Source: an uncultured Acidobacteriota bacterium
GTDB lineage: Bacteria; Acidobacteriota; Terriglobia; Bryobacterales; Bryobacteraceae
Direction of reading: 5' to 3'
DNA length: 64,000 bases
NCBI GenBank assembly: GCA_902826685.1
Contig: CADEFT010000004.1
Coordinates: 136,469 to 200,468 of the forward strand
The notes under the pieces are model-generated. The model did no database searches. It was not told the origin of the DNA and worked only from the letters and a program-made list of their open reading frames with translations. Within the stretch, counting starts at the first letter, position 1; each line of letters starts with the position of its first letter. The translations under genes were made by a program, and so were the position numbers. This document shows positions 16,775-25,643 of the stretch, in pieces.

Positions 16775-19396
16775 ATGGGCGATAACCAAGGTACGAGCGC
16801 GTCCGTTGATTCCATGGGGGACTTTCGTAATGCGACAATGGTACCCGAGCAGTCTGTGCCACTTCGAACACGCATCCCCAAGTCGGCTTCCCTTGTTCGT
16901 TGGGCGTTCAGCCCGGCCGGCAAGGTGATTTTGGGCGCTTCGCTGGCGGTGATCCTGATCTCGGCCGTCACGCTGGTTTACTTCTACCTGAAGTATTCCC
17001 GGCTGATCGACGACAAACTGAAGGCAGGCGTCTATTCGAGCACTTCGATGGTGTTTGCCGCGCCGCAGGAACTGGGGACCGGAGAGCAGATCACGACCGA
17101 TGAAGTCGTCAACATCTTGCGTCTTTGCGGCTACAGCGAATCGAAGGCGACGCGAATGGGCAGTTACGTGTTGCGCGACGATTCGCTTGAAATTTATCCC
17201 GGGCCGGACTCCTATTTTAAGCAGGAAGCGGCGGTCATCAAATTCAAGGGCGGCCGGATCGCGCAGATCGTCTCCCTGCGCGACAACACGGAACGCACCA
17301 AGTACACGCTGGAACCCGAACTGATCACGAACCTGTTCGACCGCAACCGTGAGAAGCGGCGCGTGGTCCATTTCGAGGATATCCCCAAGGTTCTGGTGAA
17401 CGCCGTGGTGTCGGTGGAAGACAAGCGGTTCTTCCAGCATGCCGGGTTCGATCCGTTGCGCATCGCCAAGGCGGCTTATGTCGATATCCGCGAAGGCTAT
17501 CGCGCGCAGGGGGCCTCCACGCTGAGCATGCAGACGGCGCGTATGTTCTGGCTCGACCAGGAGAAGCGCTGGAGCCGGAAAGCGGCCGAAACGCTGATTA
17601 CCGTGCAACTGGAGTGGAAGCTCAGCAAGGAAAAGATTTTCGAGTATTACGCCAACCAGGTGGACCTGGGACGGCGCGGCAGCTTCGCCATCCGCGGCTT
17701 CGGCGAGGCGGCGCTGGTCTATTTCGGCAAAGACCTGGGTCAGCTATCGCTGCAGGAAGCGGCCGCGCTGGCAGGGTTCGTGCAGCGGCCCAACTACACC
17801 AATCCGTTCCGCTGGCCCGAGCGGGCGCAGGCGCGGCGCAACGTGGTGCTTTCGCTGATGCGGGACAACGGCTACATCAACGACAGGGAATATGCCGTGG
17901 CGGCGGCCAGTCCGATCGTGGTGAACAAAGGGAGCATGGAATCGACCGACGCGCCCTACTTCATCGACCTGGTCAACGACGACTTGCAGGATAACTTCCA
18001 GGATCACGATTTTCAGGCGCGCACCTACAGGATCTACACGACGATCGACATGAACCTGCAGCGGGCGGCGTCGGAGGCGATCGTCGCGGGCACCAAGGAA
18101 CTCGACGAGCGGCTCAAGAAGTTGAAAGTGACGCAGGAAGCGCAGGTGGCGTTGATCGTTCTGGACGCCCATACCGCCGAAGTAAAGGCGTTGGTGGGCG
18201 GCCGGAATTACGGGCAAAGCCAGTTGAATCGCGCGTTGGCCAAACGCCAGCCGGGCTCTTCCTTCAAGCCGTTCGTATACGCCGCGGCGCTTTCCACCTC
18301 CTTAAGCGGCAATGGCGAGCCGATCACCGCGGTGACCTCCATCCTGGATGAGCCGACTACGTTCTGGTTCCAGGGCAAGCCGTATGAGCCCAACAACCAC
18401 CACAAACAGTACTTCGGCACGGTGACGGTGCGGCAGGCGCTGGCCCGATCCATGAATATTCCGGCGGTGAAGCTGGCGGAAAAGGTCGGCTACGGCTCGG
18501 TGGCGCAATTGGCGCGCAAGGCGGGCCTGACCGTCGGTGCCACGCCATCGCTGGCGCTAGGTTCCTACGATGCCACTCCGCTCGATATCGCCGGCGCCTA
18601 CACGATTTTCTCCAATCAGGGGGTGTTTGTGAAACCCTCCTGGGTCAAGAGCATCCGCGACGATTCCGGCGAAGTGATTCACGATTCCAAGCCCACGCCC
18701 AAGCCCGCGCTCGATCCGCGTATCGCTTATCTGGCGACCAACCTGATGGAGGAAGTGGTGCGCAGTGGAACCGGCGCCGGCATCCGGTCGCGCGGCTTTG
18801 CGCTGCCCGCCGCCGGCAAGACCGGAACGTCGCACGATGGCTGGTTTGCCGGATTCACCGACAAGCTGATCTGTGTGGTCTGGGTGGGATTCGACGATAA
18901 CAAGGAACTGCCGCTCGACGGAGCGCTTTCGGCGCTTCCCATCTGGGCGGAGTTCATGAAGCGAGCCCACCGCTACCGCGAATATTCCGGTGCCCAGCCG
19001 TTCAGCGCGCCGGAAGGCATCGTGTCGGTGGAGATCGATCCGGAAACGGGAGAACTGGCCACCGCGGGCTGCCCGTCCACTCGCAGTGAGGTATTCGTCG
19101 CCGGGTCGCAGCCGCAGGAAACCTGCAGCGTTCATAAGACGGCGGCCACGCATGTCGCTTCCTGGGATATGCCGGCGGAAGCGCCAACGGCGGCGCTGCC
19201 TTCCCTGCCGCCTGTGCCTGGACATGCGCCGTCCACGGTTTCGGCCGCGCCTCCGGTGGGCGCGCCGCCGCAGCGAGCGTCGAAGAAGTCCGCCGATCGC
19301 GTGGAAACGGCCGCCAAGTCTGAAGAAGTCCCGGAAACCGGACAGCCGCGCAAACGCAAGGGCTTCTTCGGCCGCATCCGGGAAATGATCAAGTAG
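16775..19396 (+). CDS. Bifunctional penicillin-binding protein, class A (PBP1b-like)
   Basis: An 873-residue inner-membrane peptidoglycan synthase. There is one transmembrane helix (about 50-72), then a region resembling the UB2H domain of PBP1b (APQELGTGEQITTDEVV, about 96-130), then the GT51 glycosyltransferase with catalytic Glu215 in VSVEDKRFFQHAG. The transpeptidase domain has S495-S-F-K498, SMN in ARSMNIP, and K682-T-G in AAGKTGTSHDG. The tail is Pro/Ala-rich and then basic (RKRKGFFGRIREMIK). It polymerises lipid II and cross-links stem peptides in the periplasm. It sits 7 bp before aroB. Internal ATGs at 16814 and 16838 are alternative starts in the low-complexity cytoplasmic tail. Confidence 0.93.
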   Translation: MGDNQGTSASVDSMGDFRNATMVPEQSVPLRTRIPKSASLVRWAFSPAGKVILGASLAVILISAVTLVYFYLKYSRLIDDKLKAGVYSSTSMVFAAPQELGTGEQITTDEVVNILRLCGYSESKATRMGSYVLRDDSLEIYPGPDSYFKQEAAVIKFKGGRIAQIVSLRDNTERTKYTLEPELITNLFDRNREKRRVVHFEDIPKVLVNAVVSVEDKRFFQHAGFDPLRIAKAAYVDIREGYRAQGASTLSMQTARMFWLDQEKRWSRKAAETLITVQLEWKLSKEKIFEYYANQVDLGRRGSFAIRGFGEAALVYFGKDLGQLSLQEAAALAGFVQRPNYTNPFRWPERAQARRNVVLSLMRDNGYINDREYAVAAASPIVVNKGSMESTDAPYFIDLVNDDLQDNFQDHDFQARTYRIYTTIDMNLQRAASEAIVAGTKELDERLKKLKVTQEAQVALIVLDAHTAEVKALVGGRNYGQSQLNRALAKRQPGSSFKPFVYAAALSTSLSGNGEPITAVTSILDEPTTFWFQGKPYEPNNHHKQYFGTVTVRQALARSMNIPAVKLAEKVGYGSVAQLARKAGLTVGATPSLALGSYDATPLDIAGAYTIFSNQGVFVKPSWVKSIRDDSGEVIHDSKPTPKPALDPRIAYLATNLMEEVVRSGTGAGIRSRGFALPAAGKTGTSHDGWFAGFTDKLICVVWVGFDDNKELPLDGALSALPIWAEFMKRAHRYREYSGAQPFSAPEGIVSVEIDPETGELATAGCPSTRSEVFVAGSQPQETCSVHKTAATHVASWDMPAEAPTAALPSLPPVPGHAPSTVSAAPPVGAPPQRASKKSADRVETAAKSEEVPETGQPRKRKGFFGRIREMIK

Positions 19397-19403
19397 CAAG
19401 AAT

Positions 19404-20477
19404 ATGCCGTCGTTTCGCGTAGAAACCGCGCCGCGGTCCTATGATGCCGTGGTGGAGCGCGGCGTGATCGCCCGCGCCGCTCAGTTCCTGCCTCCGCGTG
19501 CGGGCAAAGCGTTTGTCGTGACCACAAGCGACGTTTGGAGGCTTCATGGGCCGCGATTGAGCGCCGCGCTCGACTCGCGCGCTTACGAAGTGCTGCTGTT
19601 TCCGGGTGGCGAAAGCCACAAGCGCATGGGCGAAGTGGAGACGATGGCGGAGCGCATGGTGGAACTGGGCGCCGACCGTTCGAGCCTGGTGATCGCCTTT
19701 GGTGGCGGCATCGTGAACGACCTGGGCGGTTTCCTGGCCGCCGTCTTCATGCGCGGCATTCCGGTGCTGCAGATTCCCACCACGCTGCTGGCGCAGGTGG
19801 ACGCGGCGGTGGGCGGCAAGACCGGCGCCAACCTGGTTTCAGGCAAGAACCTGGTGGGTTCGTTTCACCAGCCGCTTGCGGTGCTGATCGATCCCGAAGT
19901 GCTGGCCACGCTGCCGGAGCGCGAATATCGCGCCGGGCTGTACGAGATCGTCAAGTGCGGCATTATCCGCTCCGAACGCCTGTTCGCCGTGCTGAGCACG
20001 CGGCAAAGCGGCGTCATGGGGCAGGCGCCGGAGATCGTGGACGACATCATCGCCGAATCGGTACGCATCAAGGCAGAGGTGGTTTCGGCGGATGAGAAGG
20101 AAGGCGATTTACGGCGCATCCTCAATTTCGGCCATACCATCGGCCATGCGCTCGAAGCGGAAACCGGGTACACGCGGTTCCTGCATGGCGAGGCGGTGGC
20201 GTTTGGCATGAACGCGGCCACGCATCTGGCGCGTCGCGTGGGGCTGTTGCCGGAACCGGAATGCGCACGGATTCTCGAATGCGTGCGGCTCTACGGTCCC
20301 ATTCCTTCGCTGGCGGGTATCGAAGCGCCGAACCTGGTGGCGCGGCTGCGGTCGGATAAGAAGACCATTCAGGGCAAGGTGCATTTCGTATTGCCGGAGC
20401 GCGTGGGCGTGGTGCGGATTGAGTCCGGCATCGGCGAAGGGGACGTTCTGGCGGCGACACAGGCGGCTCTGGCATGA
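19404..20477 (+). CDS. aroB: 3-dehydroquinate synthase
   Basis: A 357-residue enzyme of the shikimate pathway converting DAHP to 3-dehydroquinate. Seen motifs are FPGGESHK, the NAD-binding IAFGGGIVNDLGGF, IPTTLLAQVDAAVGGKTGAN, YEIVKCGII, and the zinc-site histidines in NFGHTIGHALE and FLHGEAVAFGM. Length is normal for AroB. It follows the PBP gene by 7 bp and overlaps the methyltransferase gene by 4 bp (ATGA), so the three are likely one operon joining wall synthesis, aromatic precursors and quinone methylation. Confidence 0.96.
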   Translation: MPSFRVETAPRSYDAVVERGVIARAAQFLPPRAGKAFVVTTSDVWRLHGPRLSAALDSRAYEVLLFPGGESHKRMGEVETMAERMVELGADRSSLVIAFGGGIVNDLGGFLAAVFMRGIPVLQIPTTLLAQVDAAVGGKTGANLVSGKNLVGSFHQPLAVLIDPEVLATLPEREYRAGLYEIVKCGIIRSERLFAVLSTRQSGVMGQAPEIVDDIIAESVRIKAEVVSADEKEGDLRRILNFGHTIGHALEAETGYTRFLHGEAVAFGMNAATHLARRVGLLPEPECARILECVRLYGPIPSLAGIEAPNLVARLRSDKKTIQGKVHFVLPERVGVVRIESGIGEGDVLAATQAALA

Positions 20478-21211
20478 AGGCCGCTGGCACGACGCCCGCC
20501 GGAACGCACAGCGAGGAGCAGGCGGCGCGCTGGGTGCGCGAAATGTTCTCAGGCGTGGCCCGCCGCTACGACCTGTTGAACCACGTGCTTTCGGCCAATA
20601 TCGACAAGCGCTGGCGGCGCCGCACGGTGGCGCTGGTGCGGCCTATTCTCGAGCGGGGCGATTCCCGGGTGCTCGATCTGTGCTGCGGCACCGGCGATCT
20701 GCTGATCGAAATGGAAGGAGCCGCCGGACGGGCGCTCACCGGCAGCGACTTCTGCCACCCCATGCTGACGGCGGCCGGCGCCAAGCTTGGCCGCAAACAT
20801 TACCGGTCCAAATTGTTTGAAGGCGACGCGCTGCGGCTGCCGCTGGCCGATGCGTCGCTCGACCTGGTGACGGTGGCCTTCGGAGTGCGGAATTTTTCCA
20901 ACTACAGGCGCGGGTTTGAGGAGATGCGGCGGGTATTGAAACCTGGCGGCACGGCGGCGATTCTCGAATTCTCACAGCCTCCCAATGCCGCGTTCGGATC
21001 GGTGTACGGCTGGTATTCGCGCAAGGTGCTGCCTCGTATCGGGGCGTGGATCTCGGGCTCGCCCGAAGCGTACACGTACCTGCCGGATTCGGTGCGCAAG
21101 TTTCCCGGGGCGGAAGATCTCGCGCAGGTTTTGCGGGAATGCGGGTTCCGGTCGGTGCGGTTCGAACGGATGACGTTCGGGATCGTGGCGCTGCATCTGG
21201 CGGAGGTCTAG
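20474..21211 (+). CDS. ubiE: Demethylmenaquinone / ubiquinone C-methyltransferase
   Basis: A 245-residue class I SAM methyltransferase. The family signature FSGVARRYDLLNHVLSANIDKRWRRR is followed by the SAM site DLCCGTGDLL and by DLVTVAFGVRNFSNYRRGFEEMRRVLKPGG, both diagnostic of UbiE/MenG. It methylates demethylmenaquinone in the last step of menaquinone synthesis; menG is the equivalent name where only menaquinone is made. The C-terminus has YLPDSVRKFPG and TFGIVALH, as in the family. It overlaps aroB by 4 bp. Confidence 0.93.
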   Translation: MKAAGTTPAGTHSEEQAARWVREMFSGVARRYDLLNHVLSANIDKRWRRRTVALVRPILERGDSRVLDLCCGTGDLLIEMEGAAGRALTGSDFCHPMLTAAGAKLGRKHYRSKLFEGDALRLPLADASLDLVTVAFGVRNFSNYRRGFEEMRRVLKPGGTAAILEFSQPPNAAFGSVYGWYSRKVLPRIGAWISGSPEAYTYLPDSVRKFPGAEDLAQVLRECGFRSVRFERMTFGIVALHLAEV

Positions 21212-21226
21212 ACGAAGAGTCTAAGC

Positions 21227-21232
21227 TAGACT
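21227..21232 (+). promoter_or_regulatory. TANNNT -10-like box for a leaderless start (21239)
   Basis: TAGACT lies exactly 6 nt before the ATG of the Uma2 gene, and no Shine-Dalgarno sequence is present. This spacing puts the expected transcription start at the A of the ATG. It is one of eleven or more such cases in the window. Confidence 0.5.
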
Positions 21233-21238
21233 GAAGAC

Positions 21239-21820
21239 ATGGCGAGTCAGCCGCTGCCTAAGATGACGCTTCGGGAGTATCTCGATTTCGAGGAGCGCTC
21301 TCCCGTGCGGCATGAATACTTCGATGGCGAAGTGTTCGAGGTGGAAGCGGCCACTTTCCGGCACCAGCAGATCAGCACACAGTTGTGCGGATACCTTCGG
21401 CCACAACTGAACGCCAAGGGCTGTGAAATCCACACCTCCGGTACACGAGTGGCGACCGGCAAGCAGGGGCTGTACACCTACCCCGACCTGGTCGTTTTTT
21501 GCGGCAAGCCCCAAAGCTGGCCCGGCGATCCGGATACTTTGTCGAACCCGCGGATCCTGATCGAGATTCTTTCGAACAGCTCAAAGGACTACGACCGGGG
21601 AACCAAGTTCCAGTTATACAGGTCCCTGCCTTCGTTGACGGAGTACCTCAACGTCCATCAGGAGGCGCCGTACATCGAACATCACGTAAAGCAACCGGAT
21701 GGTTCCTGGCTTATGCGCGATCTTGAAGGACGCGCCGCGACCCTTCGCCTCGAGTCCGTGGGTATCGAAGTTCCCTTCGCGGCGATCTACGAAGGAATCG
21801 AATTCGGAGCGGTATCCTGA
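21239..21820 (+). CDS. Uma2 family endonuclease-like protein
   Basis: A 193-residue protein of the Uma2/DUF820 group, which has the PD-(D/E)XK nuclease fold. Landmarks are MTLREYLDFEERSPVRHEYFDGEVFE, the HQQIS helix, YTYPDLVVF (candidate catalytic Asp) and NPRILIEILS (candidate Glu). Such genes are numerous in some bacteria and their role is not settled; nuclease activity is inferred from the fold. A second relative lies at 49476, beside the DGR. Confidence 0.85.
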   Translation: MASQPLPKMTLREYLDFEERSPVRHEYFDGEVFEVEAATFRHQQISTQLCGYLRPQLNAKGCEIHTSGTRVATGKQGLYTYPDLVVFCGKPQSWPGDPDTLSNPRILIEILSNSSKDYDRGTKFQLYRSLPSLTEYLNVHQEAPYIEHHVKQPDGSWLMRDLEGRAATLRLESVGIEVPFAAIYEGIEFGAVS

Positions 21821-21832
21821 CCGTCCGTCGTA

Positions 21833-23377
21833 CTACGGCAGGATCGTCAACGGCGAGGCGGCGGGAGCCTGGCGGCGCGGCATCTGCAGCCCCGGCATCG
21901 GCTTGGCCAGGAACAGCTTCTGGCACATCTTGGCCGTAATCCGCGCCCAGCGGTTGGCGGTCTTGCGCCGTGCGCTGTCGGTGGCGATGCCGGTCTTGGC
22001 GTACATCTGGCGGTAGAGCTTGGAAATGAACACGAACGCCAGACGCGACTTGAGACTCTTGACGCAATCGGCCCGCTTCCAGATCGCGGCCATGCTGTAG
22101 AAATCGTCCCACACCTTTTGCGTGCGGTCGCGAATCTCATCGGGGCTCATGGTCGGGTGCGGGATGTAGAGTTTCGGGCGCATGTGGCCGGGAATCAGCC
22201 AGTAGCGCGTCAATGGGGTGCCGTTGACCTTGGGCACGCCCTCGCCGAGGTTTTTCTCCCACTTCTGGAAGTCGACGGTGCCGGGAAACGGCGTCATGGT
22301 GACGAACTGGGCAAACGTCAGATTGGCCCGCTTGGCCAGGTCCGATGTCGCTTTAAAGGTTTCGGCGCGATCGGTGGAGAGGCCGAAAATGAACGACCCG
22401 AGCACGTGCACGCCGTGCTTTTTGAACGTGGTGAGACGCTCCACCAGGTTATCGCCGGCGAGGTTGAAATCCTTGTAGACCGCCTTCAAGCCTTCGGGGG
22501 TAACGGCCTCGACGCCCACCAGGGCACCCTTGATGCGGGCCTTGCGCATGGCTTCGAGGAAGGACAGATCTTCGGCGGCTTCCATGGTGATCTGCGTGAA
22601 GAAGATCATGTCGTGCGGCAGCTCGGCCAGCCGCTCCATCAATTCGAAGCGTTCGTCGCGCACGTTGCGCAACTCGGCCGCCTTCTCGAGATTTCCCTGC
22701 TTCTCGGCCAGTTCGATGTCTTTGAGCGGCACCGGATAGAAATTGTCGTCGGCCAGGGCGATGAAGCGATAGCCCATGCGGCGCAGTTGTACGATCTCGC
22801 TCATTACGGCGTCGCTCGTTCGCATGCGAGGCTTTTGCCCGTCGGTACGCCACACCGAACAGAACGAGCAATGCTTGGGGCATCCGCGAACCGTTTGCAC
22901 CGAGGCCCACATGTAGCGGCCGGGCTTCATCAGATCCCAGCGCGCCTGCAGGAACTCGGCTCCGGCCACGCGGCCGCCTTCATAAACCGGCAGCGGCTTG
23001 CCGGCCTCGCAATCGGCGATCACCTGGCGCCACACCTGGTCTCCGTCGCCCTTGACGACGGCGTGCGCGCCTCCGAGTCTCTGCGGCTCATCCGGATAGA
23101 GGGTGGAATGGATGCCGCCGAAGACCACCCAGGCGCCCCGTTCCCTGGCCAGCCGGCCCACTTCCAGCCCGCGCAGTGCGTTGGCGGTGTGAATCCCGAT
23201 TCCAACGACGTCGCCTGGCTGAACCCGGCTGACATCGATCGCCTCGAGCGTCTCATCCACGATCTCGGGATCGCCGTACTTGGCGGGCGTCGCGGCCGCC
23301 AGAACGTACAGCCAGCGTGGGGTAATGACCCCGATGCCGAATGACACGTCCGACGGATTTACGAGAAAAACACGCAT
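21833..23377 (-). CDS. B12-binding-domain radical SAM protein
   Basis: A 514-residue protein. Residues 1-135 form a cobalamin-binding-like Rossmann domain (GVITPRWLYVLAA, VGIGIHTANALRG, VVFGGIHSTLYPDEP). The radical SAM core begins with C166-PKH-C170-SF-C173, the [4Fe-4S] ligands, followed by FIALADDNFYP and GALVGVEAVTPEGLKAVYKDFN, typical of the BchE/HpnJ-type class that often performs methylation or ring formation. The C-terminus from about 430 is basic and variable. The substrate is unknown. It converges on the Uma2 gene with 12 bp between them. Confidence 0.88.
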   Translation of the reverse strand: MRVFLVNPSDVSFGIGVITPRWLYVLAAATPAKYGDPEIVDETLEAIDVSRVQPGDVVGIGIHTANALRGLEVGRLARERGAWVVFGGIHSTLYPDEPQRLGGAHAVVKGDGDQVWRQVIADCEAGKPLPVYEGGRVAGAEFLQARWDLMKPGRYMWASVQTVRGCPKHCSFCSVWRTDGQKPRMRTSDAVMSEIVQLRRMGYRFIALADDNFYPVPLKDIELAEKQGNLEKAAELRNVRDERFELMERLAELPHDMIFFTQITMEAAEDLSFLEAMRKARIKGALVGVEAVTPEGLKAVYKDFNLAGDNLVERLTTFKKHGVHVLGSFIFGLSTDRAETFKATSDLAKRANLTFAQFVTMTPFPGTVDFQKWEKNLGEGVPKVNGTPLTRYWLIPGHMRPKLYIPHPTMSPDEIRDRTQKVWDDFYSMAAIWKRADCVKSLKSRLAFVFISKLYRQMYAKTGIATDSARRKTANRWARITAKMCQKLFLAKPMPGLQMPRRQAPAASPLTILP

Positions 23378-23637
23378 TATCGTGTGCCCCTTCTTGGCCA
23401 GATCCGCGCCGCGCCGGATCCAAATTGGGTGAAGCCGAACCGCAACTTCCAGACGAATCTGTAATTATGACATATCCGGCCCGCGGATACGCCGGCGGAC
23501 GTTTGCTGACTCGTCTGTCCCCGAATTCTCCAAGAGGTGAGATGCCCGGAGCGGCTGCCGGATTCTTTATCCGCGCTTCGTTCTTCCCAAACGGCGGCGC
23601 GCTCGGCCGCCGGATTCTTTCAGCGGTTGGACCAGGC

Positions 23638-23654
23638 ACATTTGAAACAAATGT
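23638..23654. promoter_or_regulatory. Perfect inverted repeat, candidate operator
   Basis: The sequence ACATTTG-AAA-CAAATGT is a perfect 7+3+7 palindrome. It is AT-rich in a GC-rich region and lies 17 bp upstream of the TACACT box at 23672, so a bound regulator would cover the -35 region of the DUF362 promoter. The regulator is unknown. Confidence 0.45.
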
Positions 23655-23671
23655 CCGCCCCTCTCCGGGAG

Positions 23672-23677
23672 TACACT
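23672..23677 (+). promoter_or_regulatory. TANNNT -10-like box for a leaderless start (23684)
   Basis: TACACT stands 6 nt before the ATG of the DUF362 gene. Only weak purine-rich sequence is near, so leaderless initiation is a good fit and supports choosing 23684 over upstream in-frame ATGs. Confidence 0.5.
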
Positions 23678-23683
23678 AAAGAC

Positions 23684-24814
23684 ATGACGCGCCGAGACTT
23701 GCTTGCCCTCGCCGGTACCCTTCCCGGGTCCGCTCTGGCGGCGCCGGCCAAGTCCGCTCCGACCGCGCCGGTCTCACTGGCCAAGGTGCCTTCTTATGAC
23801 GGCGACCTGGTGCCGGTCCTCGAAACGATGTTCGATCAGATCGGCGGCGCCGGCCGTCTGGTGCGGAACAAGACGGTCACCGTCAAAGTGAACCTGACCG
23901 GAAGTCCCGCGCTGCGTCTGAAAGGGAAAGCGCTCGGGCTCACCCATTACACGCATCCCAAGACCATCGGCGCGATGGCGCATGTGCTGCACAAGGCGGG
24001 TGCGCGGCGCATCCGGTTTGTCGAAAGCGCCTGGGCCACGGCCGATTCGCTCGAAGAATACATGATGGAATCGGGTTGGCGGGTACGCGAGTTGAAAGCC
24101 AGCGCGCCTGGCCTCGAGTTTCTGAACACCAACGGCATCGGCGCATCGAAGGGCTACGCGCGGTTCGCTGTGCCGGGCGGCGGGCTGATCTTCCCCGCCT
24201 ACGACCTGAACCATCTCTATCGCGACACCGACGTTTTCATGTCGATGGCCAAGCTCAAGAATCACGAAACCTGCGGCGTCACGTTGTCGATGAAGAACAT
24301 CTTCGGCATCACGCCCGCTTCGATCTACGGCGACGACGCCGGTGAGCAGGAGCCCAATGAGAAGCCCACCAAGGGCCGCGCCAACACCTGCCACTTCGGC
24401 AAACGCCAGCCCGCCCGGTCCGCGCCAGGGGAACTGGATTCCACCTCGAGCCGCGAACCTTACTACAGGATGCCGCGCATCACGGCGGAACTGGTCTCGG
24501 CGCGCCCCATCGATATCAGCTTCATCGACGGCATCGAAACGATGACCGGCGGCGAGGGTCCCTGGATTCGCGGGTCCCTTGAGCATGTCAAGCCGGGTGT
24601 GCTCGCGCTGGGCACCAATCCGGTGACCACGGATTCGGTGGCCACGGCAGTGATGGGCTATGACCCGCGCGCTCCCAAAGGCACGGCGCCATTCACCCGG
24701 TGCGACAACACGCTGCTGCTTGCCGAGCGGCTCGGCGTCGGCACCACCGATCTCAAGAACATTGAAGTGGCGGGAGCCCGCATCGCCGATGTGCGATTCC
24801 CGTTTCCCATTTAG
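23684..24814 (+). CDS. DUF362 domain-containing protein
   Basis: A 376-residue protein with a short Tat-like leader (MTRRDLLALAGTLPGSALAAP). DUF362 features are TVTVKVNLTG, HPKTIGAMAHVLHKAGARRIRFVES, MAKLKNHETCGVTLSMKNIFGI and, near the C-terminus, GTNPVTTDSVATAVMGYDP. The ferredoxin-like Cys-rich tail found in some members is missing. The molecular function of the family is not established. The start at 23684 is favoured because it begins the leader and follows a TACACT box by 6 nt. Confidence 0.85.
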   Translation: MTRRDLLALAGTLPGSALAAPAKSAPTAPVSLAKVPSYDGDLVPVLETMFDQIGGAGRLVRNKTVTVKVNLTGSPALRLKGKALGLTHYTHPKTIGAMAHVLHKAGARRIRFVESAWATADSLEEYMMESGWRVRELKASAPGLEFLNTNGIGASKGYARFAVPGGGLIFPAYDLNHLYRDTDVFMSMAKLKNHETCGVTLSMKNIFGITPASIYGDDAGEQEPNEKPTKGRANTCHFGKRQPARSAPGELDSTSSREPYYRMPRITAELVSARPIDISFIDGIETMTGGEGPWIRGSLEHVKPGVLALGTNPVTTDSVATAVMGYDPRAPKGTAPFTRCDNTLLLAERLGVGTTDLKNIEVAGARIADVRFPFPI

Positions 24815-24820
24815 GCCTCC

Positions 24821-25642
24821 GTGTCGGCGCTCCAGTTGATTCCCAGGCTCACGCTAACCGCGGTATTGGACATACTCGTGGTGGCGGCGCTCATCTACAA
24901 CCTGCTGATGATCTTGCGGGGCAGGCGGGCGGCGGCCATTCTGACGGGCCTGCTGACTCTGTTCGGCGTTTACCTGGTGGCCTCCTGGACGCGACTGGAA
25001 CTGCTGCGCACGATGCTCGCCACGATGGCGCCCTACACCGCCTTCGCCGTCATCGTGATGTTTCAATCGGAGATCCGGCGCATGCTGGCGCGCATCGGCT
25101 TCCGCAGTTGGGTGAGCTTTGGAGCGAAGCTCGAACGGCGCGAGACGCTCGAAGAACTGATGCTGGCCGTTCAGGACATGGCGCAGACGCGCACCGGCGC
25201 CCTGGTGGTGATCGAACGGGAGATCGGGTTGCGCACGTTCATCGAGAGCGGCGTGCCGCTGGACGCCAAGCTTTCGCAAGACCTGCTGTTGAGCATCTTC
25301 CTGCCGGGCGGCGCGCTGCACGACGGCGCGGTGATCGTGCAGGGGGACCGTGTGGCGGCGGCCGCCTGCTTCCTTCCGCTGACCATGAATCCGGTGTCGC
25401 GCAACCTGGGGACGCGCCATCGCGCCGGGATCGGCGTGACCGAGGAAACCGATTGCGTTTCGGTGATCGTTTCCGAAGAGACGGGGCGTATCTCGATCGC
25501 CTCGGGCGGCGAACTGGAGCCCAACGTTTCGGCCGAGCGGTTGCGCGAGCGGCTGGCCGTCGCACTCGGTTTGAGCGGAAGCGTGGAGCCGGTCCGTTCT
25601 CCGCGAAAGGATCGCCGGCTGGATCCGGCGCAGGAAGCCTGA
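24821..25642 (+). CDS. cdaA: Diadenylate cyclase CdaA
   Basis: A 273-residue membrane enzyme making c-di-AMP from two ATP. Three N-terminal transmembrane helices (about 12-32, 37-55, 62-80) are followed by the DAC domain with D168-G-A (GALHDGAVIV) and R199-H-R (GTRHRAG), the catalytic and ATP-binding motifs. The start is GTG at 24821, 6 bp after the DUF362 stop. It forms the conserved cdaA-cdaR-glmM operon, linking c-di-AMP production to cell-wall precursor supply. Confidence 0.95.
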   Translation: MSALQLIPRLTLTAVLDILVVAALIYNLLMILRGRRAAAILTGLLTLFGVYLVASWTRLELLRTMLATMAPYTAFAVIVMFQSEIRRMLARIGFRSWVSFGAKLERRETLEELMLAVQDMAQTRTGALVVIEREIGLRTFIESGVPLDAKLSQDLLLSIFLPGGALHDGAVIVQGDRVAAAACFLPLTMNPVSRNLGTRHRAGIGVTEETDCVSVIVSEETGRISIASGGELEPNVSAERLRERLAVALGLSGSVEPVRSPRKDRRLDPAQEA

Positions 25643-25643
25643 C

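Larger units (their letters stand above)
23378..23683. other. Intergenic region between divergent genes, with inverted and direct repeats
   Basis: This 306-bp space separates the radical SAM gene from the DUF362 gene. It holds no convincing gene. It carries a direct repeat of GCCGGATTCTTT (23557-23568 and 23609-23620) and a perfect 7-bp inverted repeat with a 3-nt spacer at 23638-23654, and ends in a TANNNT box. An open frame runs through it in phase with the DUF362 gene but has no good start signal. Confidence 0.6.
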
